A DNA stretch of 64,000 nucleotides from Scalesia atractyloides (taxonomy: Eukaryota > Streptophyta > Magnoliopsida > Asterales > Asteraceae), in contig CAMTDV010000022.1 in assembly GCA_947069175.1 (NCBI GenBank), forward strand, positions 35,341,476-35,405,475, in the 5' to 3' direction. Under the pieces are notes generated by a model. It was not told where the DNA came from and made no database searches. It was given only the letters and a program-made list of their open reading frames with translations. Below, piece after piece: positions 46,570-57,990 of this stretch. Position numbers and translations under genes: made by a program. The stretch's first letter is position 1, and the number at the start of each line of letters is the position of its first letter.

Positions 46570-46925
46570 TTAAAAGGTCACTCAGATGTATAAATTAACA
46601 CGTTGACACTTTCAACCCCTCCATTGTCCAACTTTAATATATTTATAGAATTAATCCCTCTCGTTCAACAAGTGGCTCATATGAGAGTTAGAACTTTGTA
46701 AAGGATCACTCAGAGGCTCAATATAAGCATGTTGACTCTGATGGTCACTCAGAGGCTAAGCATGTTGACATTAATGGTCACTCAGAGGGTAAGTTTAAGC
46801 ATGTTGACACTAATGGTCACTCAGAGGCTACGTTTAAGCATGTTAACACTAATGGTAACTAAGAGGCTCGGTTTATGCATGTTGACATCAGAGGGTCACT
46901 TAGAGGCTTAGTTTGAGTATGTTAA
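46570..46925 (-). repeat. ~38-bp minisatellite in the X solo LTR
   Basis: About seven units of ggtcactcagaggct...gcatgttgacact. The inverted counterpart in the plus-strand LTR at 49020-49270 reads gcctctgagtgac...gtcaacatg. Copy number and unit length differ between the two LTRs. The open frame at 46729-46911 is a product of the repeat. Confidence 0.88.
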
Positions 46926-47016
46926 CACCTTTAGTCCTTATTAGTCCTAATAGACTTATAAAAATGACACGTGTCACTATATTATTGGACACGATTTTAC
47001 GAGGTGTTACAACACA

Positions 47017-48938
47017 TCTCGACTGACACATGCCCACTCAAGGCTATTCAAAGCTGATGTCTATGACTCACACGACATAAAACAACCCGACCCATGGTAA
47101 AGCGATTAGAAATAGTCTTGAACACGAAAACTCATCATTTAACCAAAACCCATAACAAAAATCCATGCACACACGTGTATGCTAGCCCAAAAATATAATA
47201 AGAGGGCATTTAGAAACTCACCGGTTGCAAAACTTCGTATCCCCAAGCTGCAGACCACCCACACATGCTCAACACCCGAACTTGTTGTCACATAAACACA
47301 GTTACTAGTTACCTATGCTCACAATTCAAACAACACACATCTAAGATTCCAAATTGCGCCAAACCCTATCACGAGGCCCACCACCAACCAAACCCTAGTT
47401 TTGAATAATCCATCCAGCATGTCACCTGTGACTTGTTTATAACCCCGAACATCCAAATTCGTATTCCTTATGCATCTATGTCACTCCCATGCAAACCCTA
47501 ATATCAACGGTAACCACCATCGACCACCAGTGCCTCCACCGTGACTCCACCACCGTCCACTAACCCCGTCTACTGACACCATCACTGTCAACCAACACCA
47601 CCATCAACGCCATCACCACCCACAGTCGCTACCCTCGTGGCTAGACACCACCCCCTCGACACCACCGTCATCAGCCGATGTTACCACTGGGCACCGGTTA
47701 CATCGACAACCACTACCATGGTGTTGTTGGCTTCGTCTGCCACCCCATCACCATTCGCAACCATCAGATCCACTAACCTTTCCAAAACCAACCCCGATGT
47801 AATTCAAAACACATGATACACATTTAAATGTTGTTGGAAATTTCTTGAATATCCATTTGGCACTACCCTTGTGGCTAGACACCACCCCCTCGACACCACC
47901 GTCGTCGCCCCATGTTATCACCGGGCACTGGTTACACCGACAACCACTACTACGGTGTTGTTGGCTTCGTCTACCACCCCATCACCATTCGCAACCATCA
48001 CCTCCACTAACCTGTCCAAAACCATTTCCGGCGTAATTCAAAACACATGATACATATTTAAATTTTGTTGGAAATTACTTGAATATCCATTTGGAGGACA
48101 ACACACCATACTAGGCTCGATCTCTTCTCCCTCATCTCTCATCGCTGTCATTACACACTCCTAGGGCGGGTAATAGCCCTAGGGTTCACCACTAATGTTT
48201 TTTTAATCAAAACACTACATCATGGTCCCCCAATTTCCATCTCACGCATCCTGTACCCAAAGTTATTCTACCAAACCTCAATTTAACAACAACCAAGTCC
48301 CCGTGAGTCACTAAACTCGCCACCATGGTGTTAACTGACACCTACTATCTCGCATACAGTAATCCCATCATTTAAACAGTTTAAAACAGTCAAGTGGTAA
48401 CAATATTTAAAGTTGGTTTAAATAAACCGAACTCAAATGCAGCCAAAATAAGGAAAAAAAACTGTGGTGTCCAAGTCTAGTTATATGTACGAAACATTAT
48501 ATATGTTTGCTTATTAATTACATAAGCAGAATTAAAATTTTCTTTTCGTAAATCGTTCACAAATGATTTAGTTCATTTACAACATCAAGTGTCCCAGCGT
48601 GAATGGATGATATTGCAATTAAATCCTCCTGTATTTTTTTAAAAACTTTTTTACTATTGGGGTTGTTGCCGAACACGGAAGTAAAGTTTTTAGAAGCATC
48701 TATGTCGGAGAGGTTATGGGCTCAAATTTTACAAGGAGTAAAAAATACTGTTAAAAATTTGTGAACATTTTAAAACTTGAATAGTAACATAATTGTTGTG
48801 TAGCCGTATACGGTGGTTGATGCTTAAAACCCCCACTCGAAACCTTGTCTCAACCATAAAATTTTATTTCTAATATTTAAACCGTTATTTGTTAATTTTA
48901 ATAATTATTATTTTTAAACACTAAATGTTACCTCCTAC
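47017..48938. other. Unclassified spacer between the two inverted X LTRs
   Basis: C-rich, CAC/CCA-dense DNA with no recognisable protein domain. It contains a 233-bp tandem duplication (47629-48094). Stretches such as ctcgatctcttctccctc near 48117 look like a plant 5' untranslated region, but no open frame follows. Confidence 0.5.
47629..48094. repeat. Tandem duplication, two units of about 233 bp
   Basis: Units 47629-47862 and 47863-48094 both start ctaccct.gtggctagacacc and end tgaatatccatttgg. They differ at roughly 20 positions by eye, so the duplication is not recent. Confidence 0.9.
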
Positions 48939-49542
48939 TGTAACACCTTGTAAAATCGTGTCCAATAGTATAGTAACACGTGTTGTATTTTAATTATAGT
49001 CTATTAAAGACCAATAAGGACTAAATGCGTCAACATGCTCAAACTAAGCCTCTGAGTGACGGTCCGATGTCAACATGCATAAATAACAGTCTCTGAGTGA
49101 CTGATATGTCAACATGCTTAAATCTTTAGCCTTTGAGTGACTGATATGTCAACATGGTTAAAACTTGGCCTCTGAGTGACTGATATGTCAACATGCCCAG
49201 CCTCTGAGTGACATCAGAATCAACATGCTTATAATAAGCCTCTGAGTGATCCTTTACGAAGTCCTAACTCTCATACGTGCCATTTGTTGGACGAGCGGGT
49301 TCAGTTTTGTAAATATGTGAAGTTAGATAATGGAGGGATTAAAGTGTCAACATGTTAATTTATACCTCTAAGTGACCTTTTAACGAATCGAGAGCTCGAC
49401 AATATCCGGACATAATCCCGGGTATGCCAAGTATTGGCTATGGAGGGCTAAAAGTGCAAAAAAGGTGTTTTAAAAGGTTTTTAGAAGTTTTATAAAGTTA
49501 AGAGGTTAAAAGTGTCAAAGTTTGAATCTGGCCATGGCGGTC

Positions 49543-49630
49543 GCGAGAGACCAGGCCTGAGTCGGTCTCGGGCCGCGAGAGACCAGGCCTGAGTCGGTCT
49601 CGGGCCGCGAGAGACCAGGCCTGAGTCTCT
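49543..49630 (+). repeat. 32-bp unit repeated three times
   Basis: Units start gcgagagaccaggcc at 49543, 49575 and 49607 (the third partial). Each full unit contains the inverted pair gagacc...ggtctc. The opposite LTR has only one degenerate unit (near 46380-46430), so this is a local expansion. Confidence 0.85.
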
Positions 49631-49806
49631 TGCGGGGCGCGAAAGGGCTCTGTTGCAGAAAGTTTTGCTTGGCTGCCAAACAAAGCTCCAAAAACCATTA
49701 TATCGAAACTATGGCTTCCCAAACTGTTATGCCATGTTTTGGGACACTTGTAAGCTTTCTCTTACACCCCTAAACACCTGGCATCACCTCATTTGAGTTC
49801 CCCAAC

Positions 49807-49814
49807 TATAAATA
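49807..49814 (+). promoter_or_regulatory. TATA box of the X 5' LTR
   Basis: TATAAATA followed by an A/C-rich leader; conserved in the inverted copy. Confidence 0.65.
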
Positions 49815-52450
49815 GGTGTTCAAGTTCACCATTTCAACTTTCACCTTTCTCATTCATACACTCTTTTCCCTCCTCTGGAAGTTCCTAACTAAAAGGAGCA
49901 TCCAACATAGTTCTTTTGCACCCTAGGAATCACTGGTAAGTGTCCCTTCATTGTTTATTTTCGGTTATAGGCTTTTATAGCCAAAAGTCAAGCGTTTTAC
50001 GGAAAACGCTTTGACTTTCGGTTAAGACCATTATGGTCCAGCCATTGTTCGAAATGAAAATGGCTAAATGATCATAATAAGGTAGGTGTTAATCCCTATA
50101 AAGGGCACCTCCTGAAGATCACGTTTGCTAGACCAATTGACGGGTCAAAGTTATGATATTAAAAAGTCAAACATGCCATTTTTTGAAAAAAATCATAAAT
50201 TGATCTTATATATGTTATGAAACCTGTTTTGACACTTAAACAAGTTGGTAAGAATTATTAGAACATGTAAGAACATGTTTGTTCGGCTCGTCAATTTCAG
50301 TTCTAGGGTAGGTTCGCAACCGAAAGTCGCAAAGTTTGACTTCTGCTTTGACTTTCGATTCTGACCCGATTTAGATTAGTTACCTACTGATCTAAAGTTG
50401 CATGATGATCATAATATAATGTAGCATAACCCTACGAGGTTATATTACATGATCATAATTAGAATCTAAGTTTATGCGCTAGTTTCGTGATTATGCCATC
50501 TTTGACCAAAATGTCCTTTTTGCATAAATCAAGGTTCTAATGATAATGAACTTGAAAATAAGTTTCCTACTAGTATAATATCATAAGTAGGATTATTTGG
50601 GATGTCAAACCAAGTTATAAACTGAGTTTTCAAACGAGTCCTTTAACCGTCGATAAATGACGATTTTAGCCCTTGTGGCTTATAAAATAGTGTTAATCAA
50701 ATCTTTTCAAGGTAAATCTTTTATCTACTGATATGTTATATTAAATAAAATATCTAAAACATTTTAATCTGAAACATCAGTTTTCATAAACATCGCATAA
50801 AGACGTCATTTTACGACATAAGCGCCGTTTCGGCGCATAGTATGGTTTTAAACCATATTATTGACCAAGACTTGATACCTACTGATTTAAAACTTATTTT
50901 AAACATATTTACAGTAGGTTCATGTTATAAACTCAGAATCCCAAATAATTTATAAGCTATGTGTAAAATGAGCAAAATGCCCCTTCAGTGCATAGTTTGG
51001 TAATAAAAGATAAAATACATGTATGAATGATATCCTACTGATATTATATCATAAATAAACTATTTTTCCAGAATACTCATGACTATAAACTTAAATTATA
51101 TTCAAGTTCCTTTTATATGGTATTAAATTACCAAAATGCCCTTATGAGGCATAGTTTCAATTTAAAACCACGACGGGCATAAAAGTTGATATCTTACTGA
51201 TATTACAACTTATTTGAAATATAAGGGCATATAGAACTTGTCCATGACTTATTAGGTTACCCGATATCGCTGATATGCGTACGGTTAAGTATATGTAACA
51301 AGTTTACGAAAATTAATCGAAACGGGTTTAACCTTGTCATTTAAATCTCAAAATCCAGAATGTTTATAGTTTATCCATATTACACAAGTCAACGTACTTG
51401 TTGGGATTAAACTACATTCTATCCAATCATCGCTTAATCTAGCGTTATACGTATTTGATCAAGTACGCTAGTCGGTCTAAGTCTATCACTTAAATAAGAC
51501 CGTTAGTATTTAATTAGTTAGCTTATGCCATAATCCAGACTTGAGACATTCCGGTAAATGCTATCTGCACTTAGCTCATTTTGAATACGGCTGGGTTATA
51601 ATCTTGCATTTTAAACAAGGTTAATTCATGTAAATACTCTTGACTTATTTTCCATATACGGGCTTGGGTTACAGTAAATTATTACCGCTTGGTCGGAAAT
51701 GGGATCAATCGAATGCAGGATTGTGCTAGAAAATCCGTATATTCCGTTTTAATCAGTTTTGTTTGATAACTTAAACATCGGGGGTTAAATTACCGGCCCT
51801 AGATATCATCGGCTCATTACATTAGTTAATGGCCAACCTTAGCGCGGGGTGTAGGCATGCACCTGACAGACACTCAAATGCAAATTACCCAAGACGTTGG
51901 GGATAACTCCTTTGTGGGTTCTAAGTGGTGTGTATTTAATCATGTCTTGGTTTCTGTACTGGACCCCTGTATGTATGGACAAACATGTGAAGCTGTTAAC
52001 AAGGTTGCAACGTCAACTTTCCCAAGTTATAAAATGATTTTGTGCTGATACGCACTTAAAACAATTTTTGAAATGTTTTCAAAATGAGTCAGTTGGGTGT
52101 ATTTAACAGCGAAAGCTGACGTATTTTCAAAAGGCTGAGCTTGCAGGTACAATACGAAAATAGGCTGGAAGTGCTCAGTAGTGATAGAGGATCTTGCAAA
52201 TCATAGATCTGCCCTAAAGTCTGTTTTGTATTCTTTCTTTGTACATCTCATGATCCGCATGTGGATCTTCTATTACAAGCCTGTATATTATTTTGTATTT
52301 CCGAATATTTGGTTTGTAATAGTAATTTTACTCCAAGACTTCCGCTGTGTCATGTTTAATTGACAATGATGTTATCAACTGACGTCACGATACTCCCCAC
52401 CCGGGCCCACCGGTGTATGGATTTGGGTTAGAAATCCGAGGTGTGACAGG

Positions 52451-52464
52451 TTGGTATCAGAGCC
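52451..52464 (+). other. Primer-binding site of family X, Met tRNA type
   Basis: TTGGTATCAGAGCC begins three bases after the LTR's terminal CA. Confidence 0.9.
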
Positions 52465-52618
52465 AACTTTTGAGAGAATCAAACACTAGCCTTTTGTATT
52501 TAATCTCAAACTTACACGAGCACAATCCTTAGACTTCCGTGTCTAGGCATTGACCTAGGATTCCTCATTTCATTATTAAGTTATTAGTACTGTTTTTTAA
52601 TTGATTTTTAACAGGAAA

Positions 52619-52982
52619 ATGCCGCCACGTGTACAAGGACAAAGTGGGAGAGGAAAAGGTCCAATGAGGGGAGGACCATCGGGGCGCATTCCCCCTCAAC
52701 CTCACAATTCAGATGCCTACCAAGAATCAGGAGATTCATCTCCTTGGCAACTAGCGAGACATTCTCATAGACACTGGCCCCTACATTCCCAAAATTCTTA
52801 CCACTCTTACCACTCGTATCGTTCACACCATTCTCACCATTCTCAGCATTCCCATTCACACTCTTACCATGAAGAATTTAACCCTAACCACTACTTTAAC
52901 ATGCCTCCAGCCGATCAAAATCAGTTGGACTAGTCAAACCCTATGGACGAGGACTCTGACCGGAGATGCCGCCTTTGGTATC
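52619..52982 (+). pseudogene. Family X gag-like gene, N-terminal part
   Basis: ATG 52619 lies just after a good splice acceptor (tgatttttaacag), so the leader may be spliced. The protein starts MPPRVQGQSGRGKGPMRGG, an Arg/Gly-rich nucleic-acid-binding type. It goes on to a His/Ser/Tyr-rich tract (HSQNSYHSYHSYRSHHSHHS). A stop is at 52931-52933 (TAG), after which the frame still reads MDEDSD. The Athila-type insertion begins at 52983, and the gene continues at 59820. It has no zinc knuckle and no retrotransposon gag core I can recognise. I have an impression of similar proteins annotated as hypothetical in Asteraceae, but cannot name a family. Confidence 0.7.
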
Positions 52983-53980
52983 TGTGATAATCATGGAAGT
53001 TGATGTGGTAATTGTTTTTGTTAATCTTCATAGTAGTGCTTGAATCTTGTTCTTGGAGTTCTTATACATGCTTAAAGTCCTTGTTCTTGAATGTTTAGTC
53101 ATAAGTATTTACATGTTGTGTTGGAAAACCCATGTAAAGATTATGATTATTGAATCTTAGTAACTTGTTAGCATGATTCATAACATGAAACTAGGAATGG
53201 TAATTGTTAACATGAATTGAATGATGATTTGAACATGTGTAGGAATTCTTGCATTTAGATTTGGAAAAATCATAATAATGTTTACTTGGATTCTATAGTT
53301 GTGTTTGTGTTAGATTGATGATTTTTTGCCAAGATTGTTATCTAGCATGACCATGCTTGTGGTTTTTTGTCAAGAACATGATGATAGTTCTACTTACTTG
53401 AAAGCAAGTTAGGGTGATTGTTATGTTGTCATGGTAATTTTCCCAAACTTGTAGAGTTAGGAGTTTTGACAAACAAATAACTCTTGTTTAAAGGTTAACA
53501 TTAACTAAGCAAGTGAGCTTCAAATAATAATTTTTAGGTGATTAGAGTGATTATTTCATCTTAGTTTTCCTAAGGTTTATTAAACTAGGAAACCTTGATT
53601 GGAGACTTAGTTAACTTAGAGCTTGCATCAGCATTGATCCTCTACTTAGTGGTCACATGTTTGTTTGTGGATACTTAGTTTAGGCAACCCTTTCTTAGAT
53701 ATTGTCATTCTCTAGTTTATTAGTAGTTTATTATTTCGCATGATAAATTAGGAACAAAACCAACTCATCAATTGGAAAGGTTTAAAAGTAACGAAAATTT
53801 AGTACTGAGACACCGAGTCCACGGATTGATATCCGGTTCTTACCAGCGAACTATACTACCACCTGACGGGTACACTTGCCCTATGTGTGTGTAGTTGGTT
53901 TTAAGCAAAAACTATTTTAAAACCTAATCTTTGTGAACGAAAATTATAATAATAAAAATATATTTAATTCACGCACATCA
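52983..53980 (+). repeat. 5' LTR of the Athila-type element, truncated at its left end
   Basis: Matches 58822-59819 closely (a few percent different by eye). Left border tgtgataatcatgg lies inside the full LTR sequence. No LTR promoter region remains. Confidence 0.88.
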
Positions 53981-53985
53981 AGTTT

Positions 53986-54003
53986 TTGGCACCGTTGCCG
54001 GGG
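53986..54003 (+). other. Primer-binding site of the Athila-type element
   Basis: TTGGCACCGTTGCCGGGG, one base from the usual TGGCGCCGTTGCCGGGG site found in Athila and related elements. Confidence 0.85.
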
Positions 54004-54122
54004 ACTTGGTCTTCTCAAGAATGGTTGGAGTTACTTGTTAAATCATTGTGAAAAGTGTACAAAATTTTGTCTTGTTGTTTTTATTTGTCTCACATGATTA
54101 ATTAAAAAAAATTATGTTGTTG

Positions 54123-54368
54123 TACAACTCGCGTCTCAAGCTGTTCCCTGGCAAACTTAAATCTCATTAGTCAGGACCTTACACGGTGCGGTCTGTGTTT
54201 CCTTACAGGACAGTGGAGATAGGTCACGAGGATTGCCGATTGTTTAAGGTCAACGGGCATAGCTTAAAGGCTATGTTGGAGGGCCCGTTGATCAGAGGGA
54301 GGAGGTTGTTACCCTCCACCCTAGGAACAAATGAATGCGGGGTGGTGAGTCTAGCTGAAGACTCGTAA
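54123..54368 (+). pseudogene. C-terminal tail of Athila-type integrase
   Basis: LYNSRLKLFPGKLKS, then PYRTVEIGHEDCRLFKVNGH and LKAMLEGPL are the conserved last part of Athila/gypsy integrases, where DNA-contacting segments precede the end of pol. The catalytic core is deleted: the primer site is only about 120 bp upstream. A TAG falls between the two parts. Confidence 0.8.
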
Positions 54369-55077
54369 ATAAACTTAGCCCGTTTTTGTATATATATTGT
54401 GTCGGTTGTTTGTTTTTCTTTTTCAGGTTGCTGTTCGTTCTGGTCGCGAGGGATGTTAGTGCTTGTTGCTGGCTCTCAGGTATGTTAGTTCGGCTATTTC
54501 CTTGGTAGGAGATGCTTCGTGAGTGTCTCGGGTTCAAGGAGTCCGTTTAATTCTCATTTTTATTTCCACCCTTTAGTTTCTAAATAAATTTTTGTACAAA
54601 CTATGTTTTTCAAAATAAAAAAAAATTCGAAAATCGAGCACTATCAACCGAAAAATCTGGCACTACCAGACCTGCTAGTGTCAGCCCCTTTGCCAAACCA
54701 ATAATAGCACCCACCAATAATACATTCAACCACTTTCCTTTAACCTCTCCTTCTTACTCTCTTGAACCCATTCAAAGCACTCACGAATACCTTGCATCTC
54801 CTAGCTTCCTCAAAGATTACTAGTTTCTTTCATCCCAACAATCATTCCAGGTACGAATCATTCTCCTTCTTTGTTAAGTTCTTTAGTATTAGGGTTTGTT
54901 CTTCATGGTAGTTTATGTTTTGTTTTTAGGGCTTGGTCTAAATAACCTGATTCAAGCCCGTTTTTAGTGTTTTTTGTGTTGTTATTGACCATAAGTGACC
55001 GATTTACAAAACCCCTAAGCAAAAAGATGGAAAATCGGGTTTTGGGTGCGTTTTGAGCGATTTCGAGAATCTGGGTT
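54369..55077 (+). other. Non-coding interior of the Athila-type element
   Basis: No recognised domain. The stretch 54700-54850 (caccaataatacattcaacc...ctcttgaaccc) resembles a plant promoter leader and may drive the downstream gene (inference). Confidence 0.45.
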
Positions 55078-55084
55078 ACGTCAC

Positions 55085-55397
55085 GCACGACCGTGCCAAG
55101 GGTTGGCACCATCGTGCCGTTCATAATTTTGTGACTGTCTTCATAATTTTCCCAGAAATTCGGTCAACCACGACCGTGCCAAGGCCTGGCACGATCGTGC
55201 CCTTCATAAGAAATTCCAGATCTTCAACACTCGCCCAGATATTGGTCGAAACCAGGTCAAGCACGATCGTTCCAAACCCAGGCACGACCGTGCCACTTGA
55301 AGATGAACCCAGAACTTCATAATTTTCCCAGAAACTTCATAAAATCTGCTGTTGTTCATCCACGCACGATCGTGCCAAACCCAGGCACGACCGTGCC
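55085..55397 (+). repeat. Array 1 of paired GGCACGAYCGTGCC palindromes
   Basis: Eight 13-14-bp motifs lie in four pairs: 55085/55105, 55167/55188, 55261/55281 and 55364/55384. Within a pair the motifs are 4-8 bp apart, and pairs recur every 82-103 bp. The best copies are perfect palindromes (ggcacgatcgtgcc at 55188); others differ by one base. Spacer bases are often aaaccca or aagg. Confidence 0.88.
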
Positions 55398-55490
55398 AAC
55401 TATCCAGAGGTCCGTTTTTGTTTTAATTTTATTGCTGATTAATTCTGGTTGTCTTGCAGATGGTTCACCCGTTCATGCGGTTTAGCAACA

Positions 55491-56130
55491 ATGCCAAGGA
55501 AGGGCACTGTATATAGAAAGCGGAGCGGTTATGGGCTCAGAGGAACCAAATCGAGCCCATGAGGAGGCTTCAAAAAGTAGACTTGGATTTGCTCGGTCAA
55601 TCCGAGCGGTTCGAGGACTTGATGACGCCTCCATGGAACCGCCTGTTTGACATTGCTGAGCCACAATACGTTGAGCTTGTGATCGAGTTCTTTGTATCCT
55701 TCAGCTGCACTTTTCCATGCCCGGACGTATACGATAAAAAGGTTGGTGTGAGCTACCGGTTGGGGCGGAAAATGGCACCACCAGTCCATCAGTCGCTTCA
55801 GACAGGTATTGGGGTTGTATGAGGACGATGAAATCGACACCGAGCTGTTTGATGGCAGTTTGCAAGATTAGGAGCCGGGGGTTGATAGAGCAGCATTCTA
55901 GGATCAAATCATGGTACGAGCCTTATAACCCGACCACACTTGATCTTTGGCAGAGGATGGACAGGCTTGATTTGAGCCAGCAGGAGACGAGACGGGATGT
56001 CGGTCTGATTCGCACGGAGGTACATAGGCAAGGTAATTTTCTGGAGGACATGTATGAGCAAAGCCAGCGGAGCTTTGACTGGTTCTTCAGTTCGCAGCAG
56101 CACATAGCGAACTCAATGAATGCTCCATAG
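55491..56130 (+). pseudogene. ATHILA ORF1-like gene, frameshifted and internally deleted
   Basis: A splice-acceptor-like tgtcttgcag (55450-55460) precedes ATG 55491 (MPRKGTVYRKRSGYG). A frame change near 55555 gives the conserved region LFDIAEPQYVELVIEFFVSFSC, which resembles plant ATHILA ORF-1 proteins (Pfam type, by recognition). The middle is missing: the frame stops at 55822, and a second frame, 55819-56130, has a helical tail (LDLWQRMDRLDLSQQETRRD...FFSSQQHIANSMNAP). The function of this family is unknown. The expected full length is about twice what remains. Confidence 0.65.
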
Positions 56131-57952
56131 ACGCAGCTGCCTCCCCATTTCACGCGCAGATCACGATTCCACCGCAGAGACGACACTGGTCCTTCTGGAC
56201 CGAGTGACAGGTGTTAGCCCCATCTCCATTTTGTACTTTACTATTTCGTGTTTGAGGGGTGTGCCATTTTGCACCGTCCGTACACCCTCCGTTGTGATCT
56301 GTTATTTCTTTTTATTATGATTAGTGGTTTAAATAAACAAAGCAAGGGTACATGGGTTCGGTAATCTTTTTTGTATTTGATCTTGTTTGCTAATGTGTAG
56401 TTGCTTGGTTGAGAGGTTGGTTTGTTGGTTGCTTGGCGGTTCGTTGCGGTTGCTCCTTACTTGTCACTTCGCTCCATTCATGCCGTTTCATTTCTAGGGA
56501 GTTTTCGTGTTCCTATTTTCCTCCGCTTTCATTATATATGTTTTCATATATTTGTTTTTGTGTACATCGAGGGCGATATACATTTCAAGTGTGGGGAGGT
56601 GGTTTAGCGCTTGAGCTTGTTGTCATGTTAAAAAAAAAAGAAAAAAGAAAAAAAAAATATAAAAATAAATAAATAAATAAATAAAAATAAAGCTCTCTTG
56701 AATGAATTTTGTGGCTTAATAATCAACCCAACATACCTTTTTATAAAAGCACTAATTTTTTGACAAATATACAAAGGGTGCACGTAAAAAGGGCTCGCTC
56801 GCGTGTGGATTACCACAAAACTTTTTTTTTTGTATACACTTGAGCATGAGAAATCAAGTGATTGACCTACTTGTTTGCCTTGCATATTTACCCAATACGC
56901 CCGTTTCTGTGAGTTATTTTTGAGCCTTTGTAGCTTTAGAATTATTTTTGCTCATGTTTTTGCGGGCAAAGATTGAGTGAGCCGGATGACTTTTGTGATT
57001 TAGAACTTGTGTTAGGTATACATTTCGAGGCCGCAAGGCGAATATATAGCATGAAAATGATTGAGGCACTAGGAAACCTTTTGTTTTTAACCAATTTTTA
57101 TGTATTCCCTCACCCAAATCATTCCCTTAGTTAAACCAATTTGAGTCTTCCCATTTCATTTCTTTTAAACCACTAAATAATAGCCACTTATCCAAATTAG
57201 CCTTTTATATTTTAACCCATTTTTGTTTGGAAGCCCGGTTTTGTTAGCGATTAACTTGTTACTTTTGTATAGTATCTTAGTTTATAGTTGCAACATCATG
57301 GGGTAGAGTTTTTTTTATCTAAGTAGACGTACTTAGTTTCCCTCTCAAGCATCTGCAAAAAAAAAAAAAAAAACTGAGAAAAACGATTATAGTTAAAAAA
57401 ACCTTACCAAGTGGCTTCATTAGAGCAATTTTGGAGTGGAAAAGCTAAATCCGTTGATTAGCTCTCGGTTAGATAATATTAAATTGTATAGTTCTTATTT
57501 TCTTTTGTTTCAAGTTAGTCGAACCGCCGGGTTACAAACGTTTTAGCCACTTTAAATATCCACTTCCATACCCTTGACCCTAGCCAAGTTACAACCCGAA
57601 TAAGACCTCATGATTCATGTTATGTTTTTGTCGAGTGATTAAATTTGATCCTTTCACAAGCTTATGATATCACATAGTCATCGTCGTGGCATCGAGTATT
57701 TAACACATACTCCATTAATCGTATGTGCACCCATATATTAGCCGAGTGTGTGTGAACATTGTGAGGATGTGAGGTAGACTTGTAGGGATTTCCAAGATGG
57801 ACCATTGCTCATAAACTTATTTTATATACCTTTTTGTTTTTTTTTCCATCATGTCGAGTAGTCCTTGATTGTTATAGCCCGAGTAATTTGTTTGTGCATA
57901 TAAAATGCTAGTTGAGGTTATTGCCATTTAGAGAGTTTTATTTTGTTTTAGT
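56131..57952 (+). other. Non-coding 3' interior of the Athila-type element
   Basis: Holds A-rich runs (56630-56690 with (AAAT)n, 57357-57372) and no coding signal. Confidence 0.6.
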
Positions 57953-57990
57953 TTGCTTGAGGACAAGCAAAGTTCAAGTGTGGGGATGTT
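57953..57990 (+). other. Conserved pre-LTR hairpin and polypurine tract
   Basis: ttgcttgaggacaagcaaag (7-bp perfect stem, ttgcttg/caagcaa) is followed by gttcaagtgtggggatgtt and then the 3' LTR. This block is a recurring feature just upstream of the 3' LTR in many plant Athila-type elements. Confidence 0.75.

Larger units (their letters stand above)
22470..47011 (-). repeat. Family X solo LTR stretched to 24.5 kb by nested insertions
   Basis: The LTR pieces are 22470-24417, 41405-41860 and 45963-47011 (about 3.4 kb together). They match, in inverted orientation, the LTR at 48939-52448. Minus-strand ends are TGTAACACCTCG at 47011 and GGGGTGTGACA at 22470. The flanks are ACACA at 22465-22469 and ACACA at 47012-47016, and no primer site or polypurine tract adjoins either end. 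It is therefore a solo LTR with its target duplication intact. Insertions at 24418-41404 and 41861-45962 are later events. The minus-strand TATA box is at 46207-46214. Confidence 0.9.
48939..52448 (+). repeat. 5' LTR of family X (3510 bp)
   Basis: Starts TGTAACACCTTG and ends CCGAGGTGTGACA. Contains the ~38-bp minisatellite (49020-49270), a 32-bp triple repeat (49543-49630) and a TATA box (49807). It matches the solo LTR at 22470-47011 on the other strand over its whole length. Confidence 0.92.

Noticed and set aside
46729..46911. ORF with repeated MLTLMVTQRL
   Set aside because: Translation of the ~38-bp LTR minisatellite.
47845..48036. Pro/His-rich 63-codon ORF as a small gene
   Set aside because: It lies in the second unit of the 233-bp duplication, and the frame is not kept in the first unit.
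46570..49270. Short regular repeats that might suggest a CRISPR-like array
   Set aside because: This is plant nuclear DNA; units are degenerate, have no unique spacers of constant length, and lie inside an LTR.
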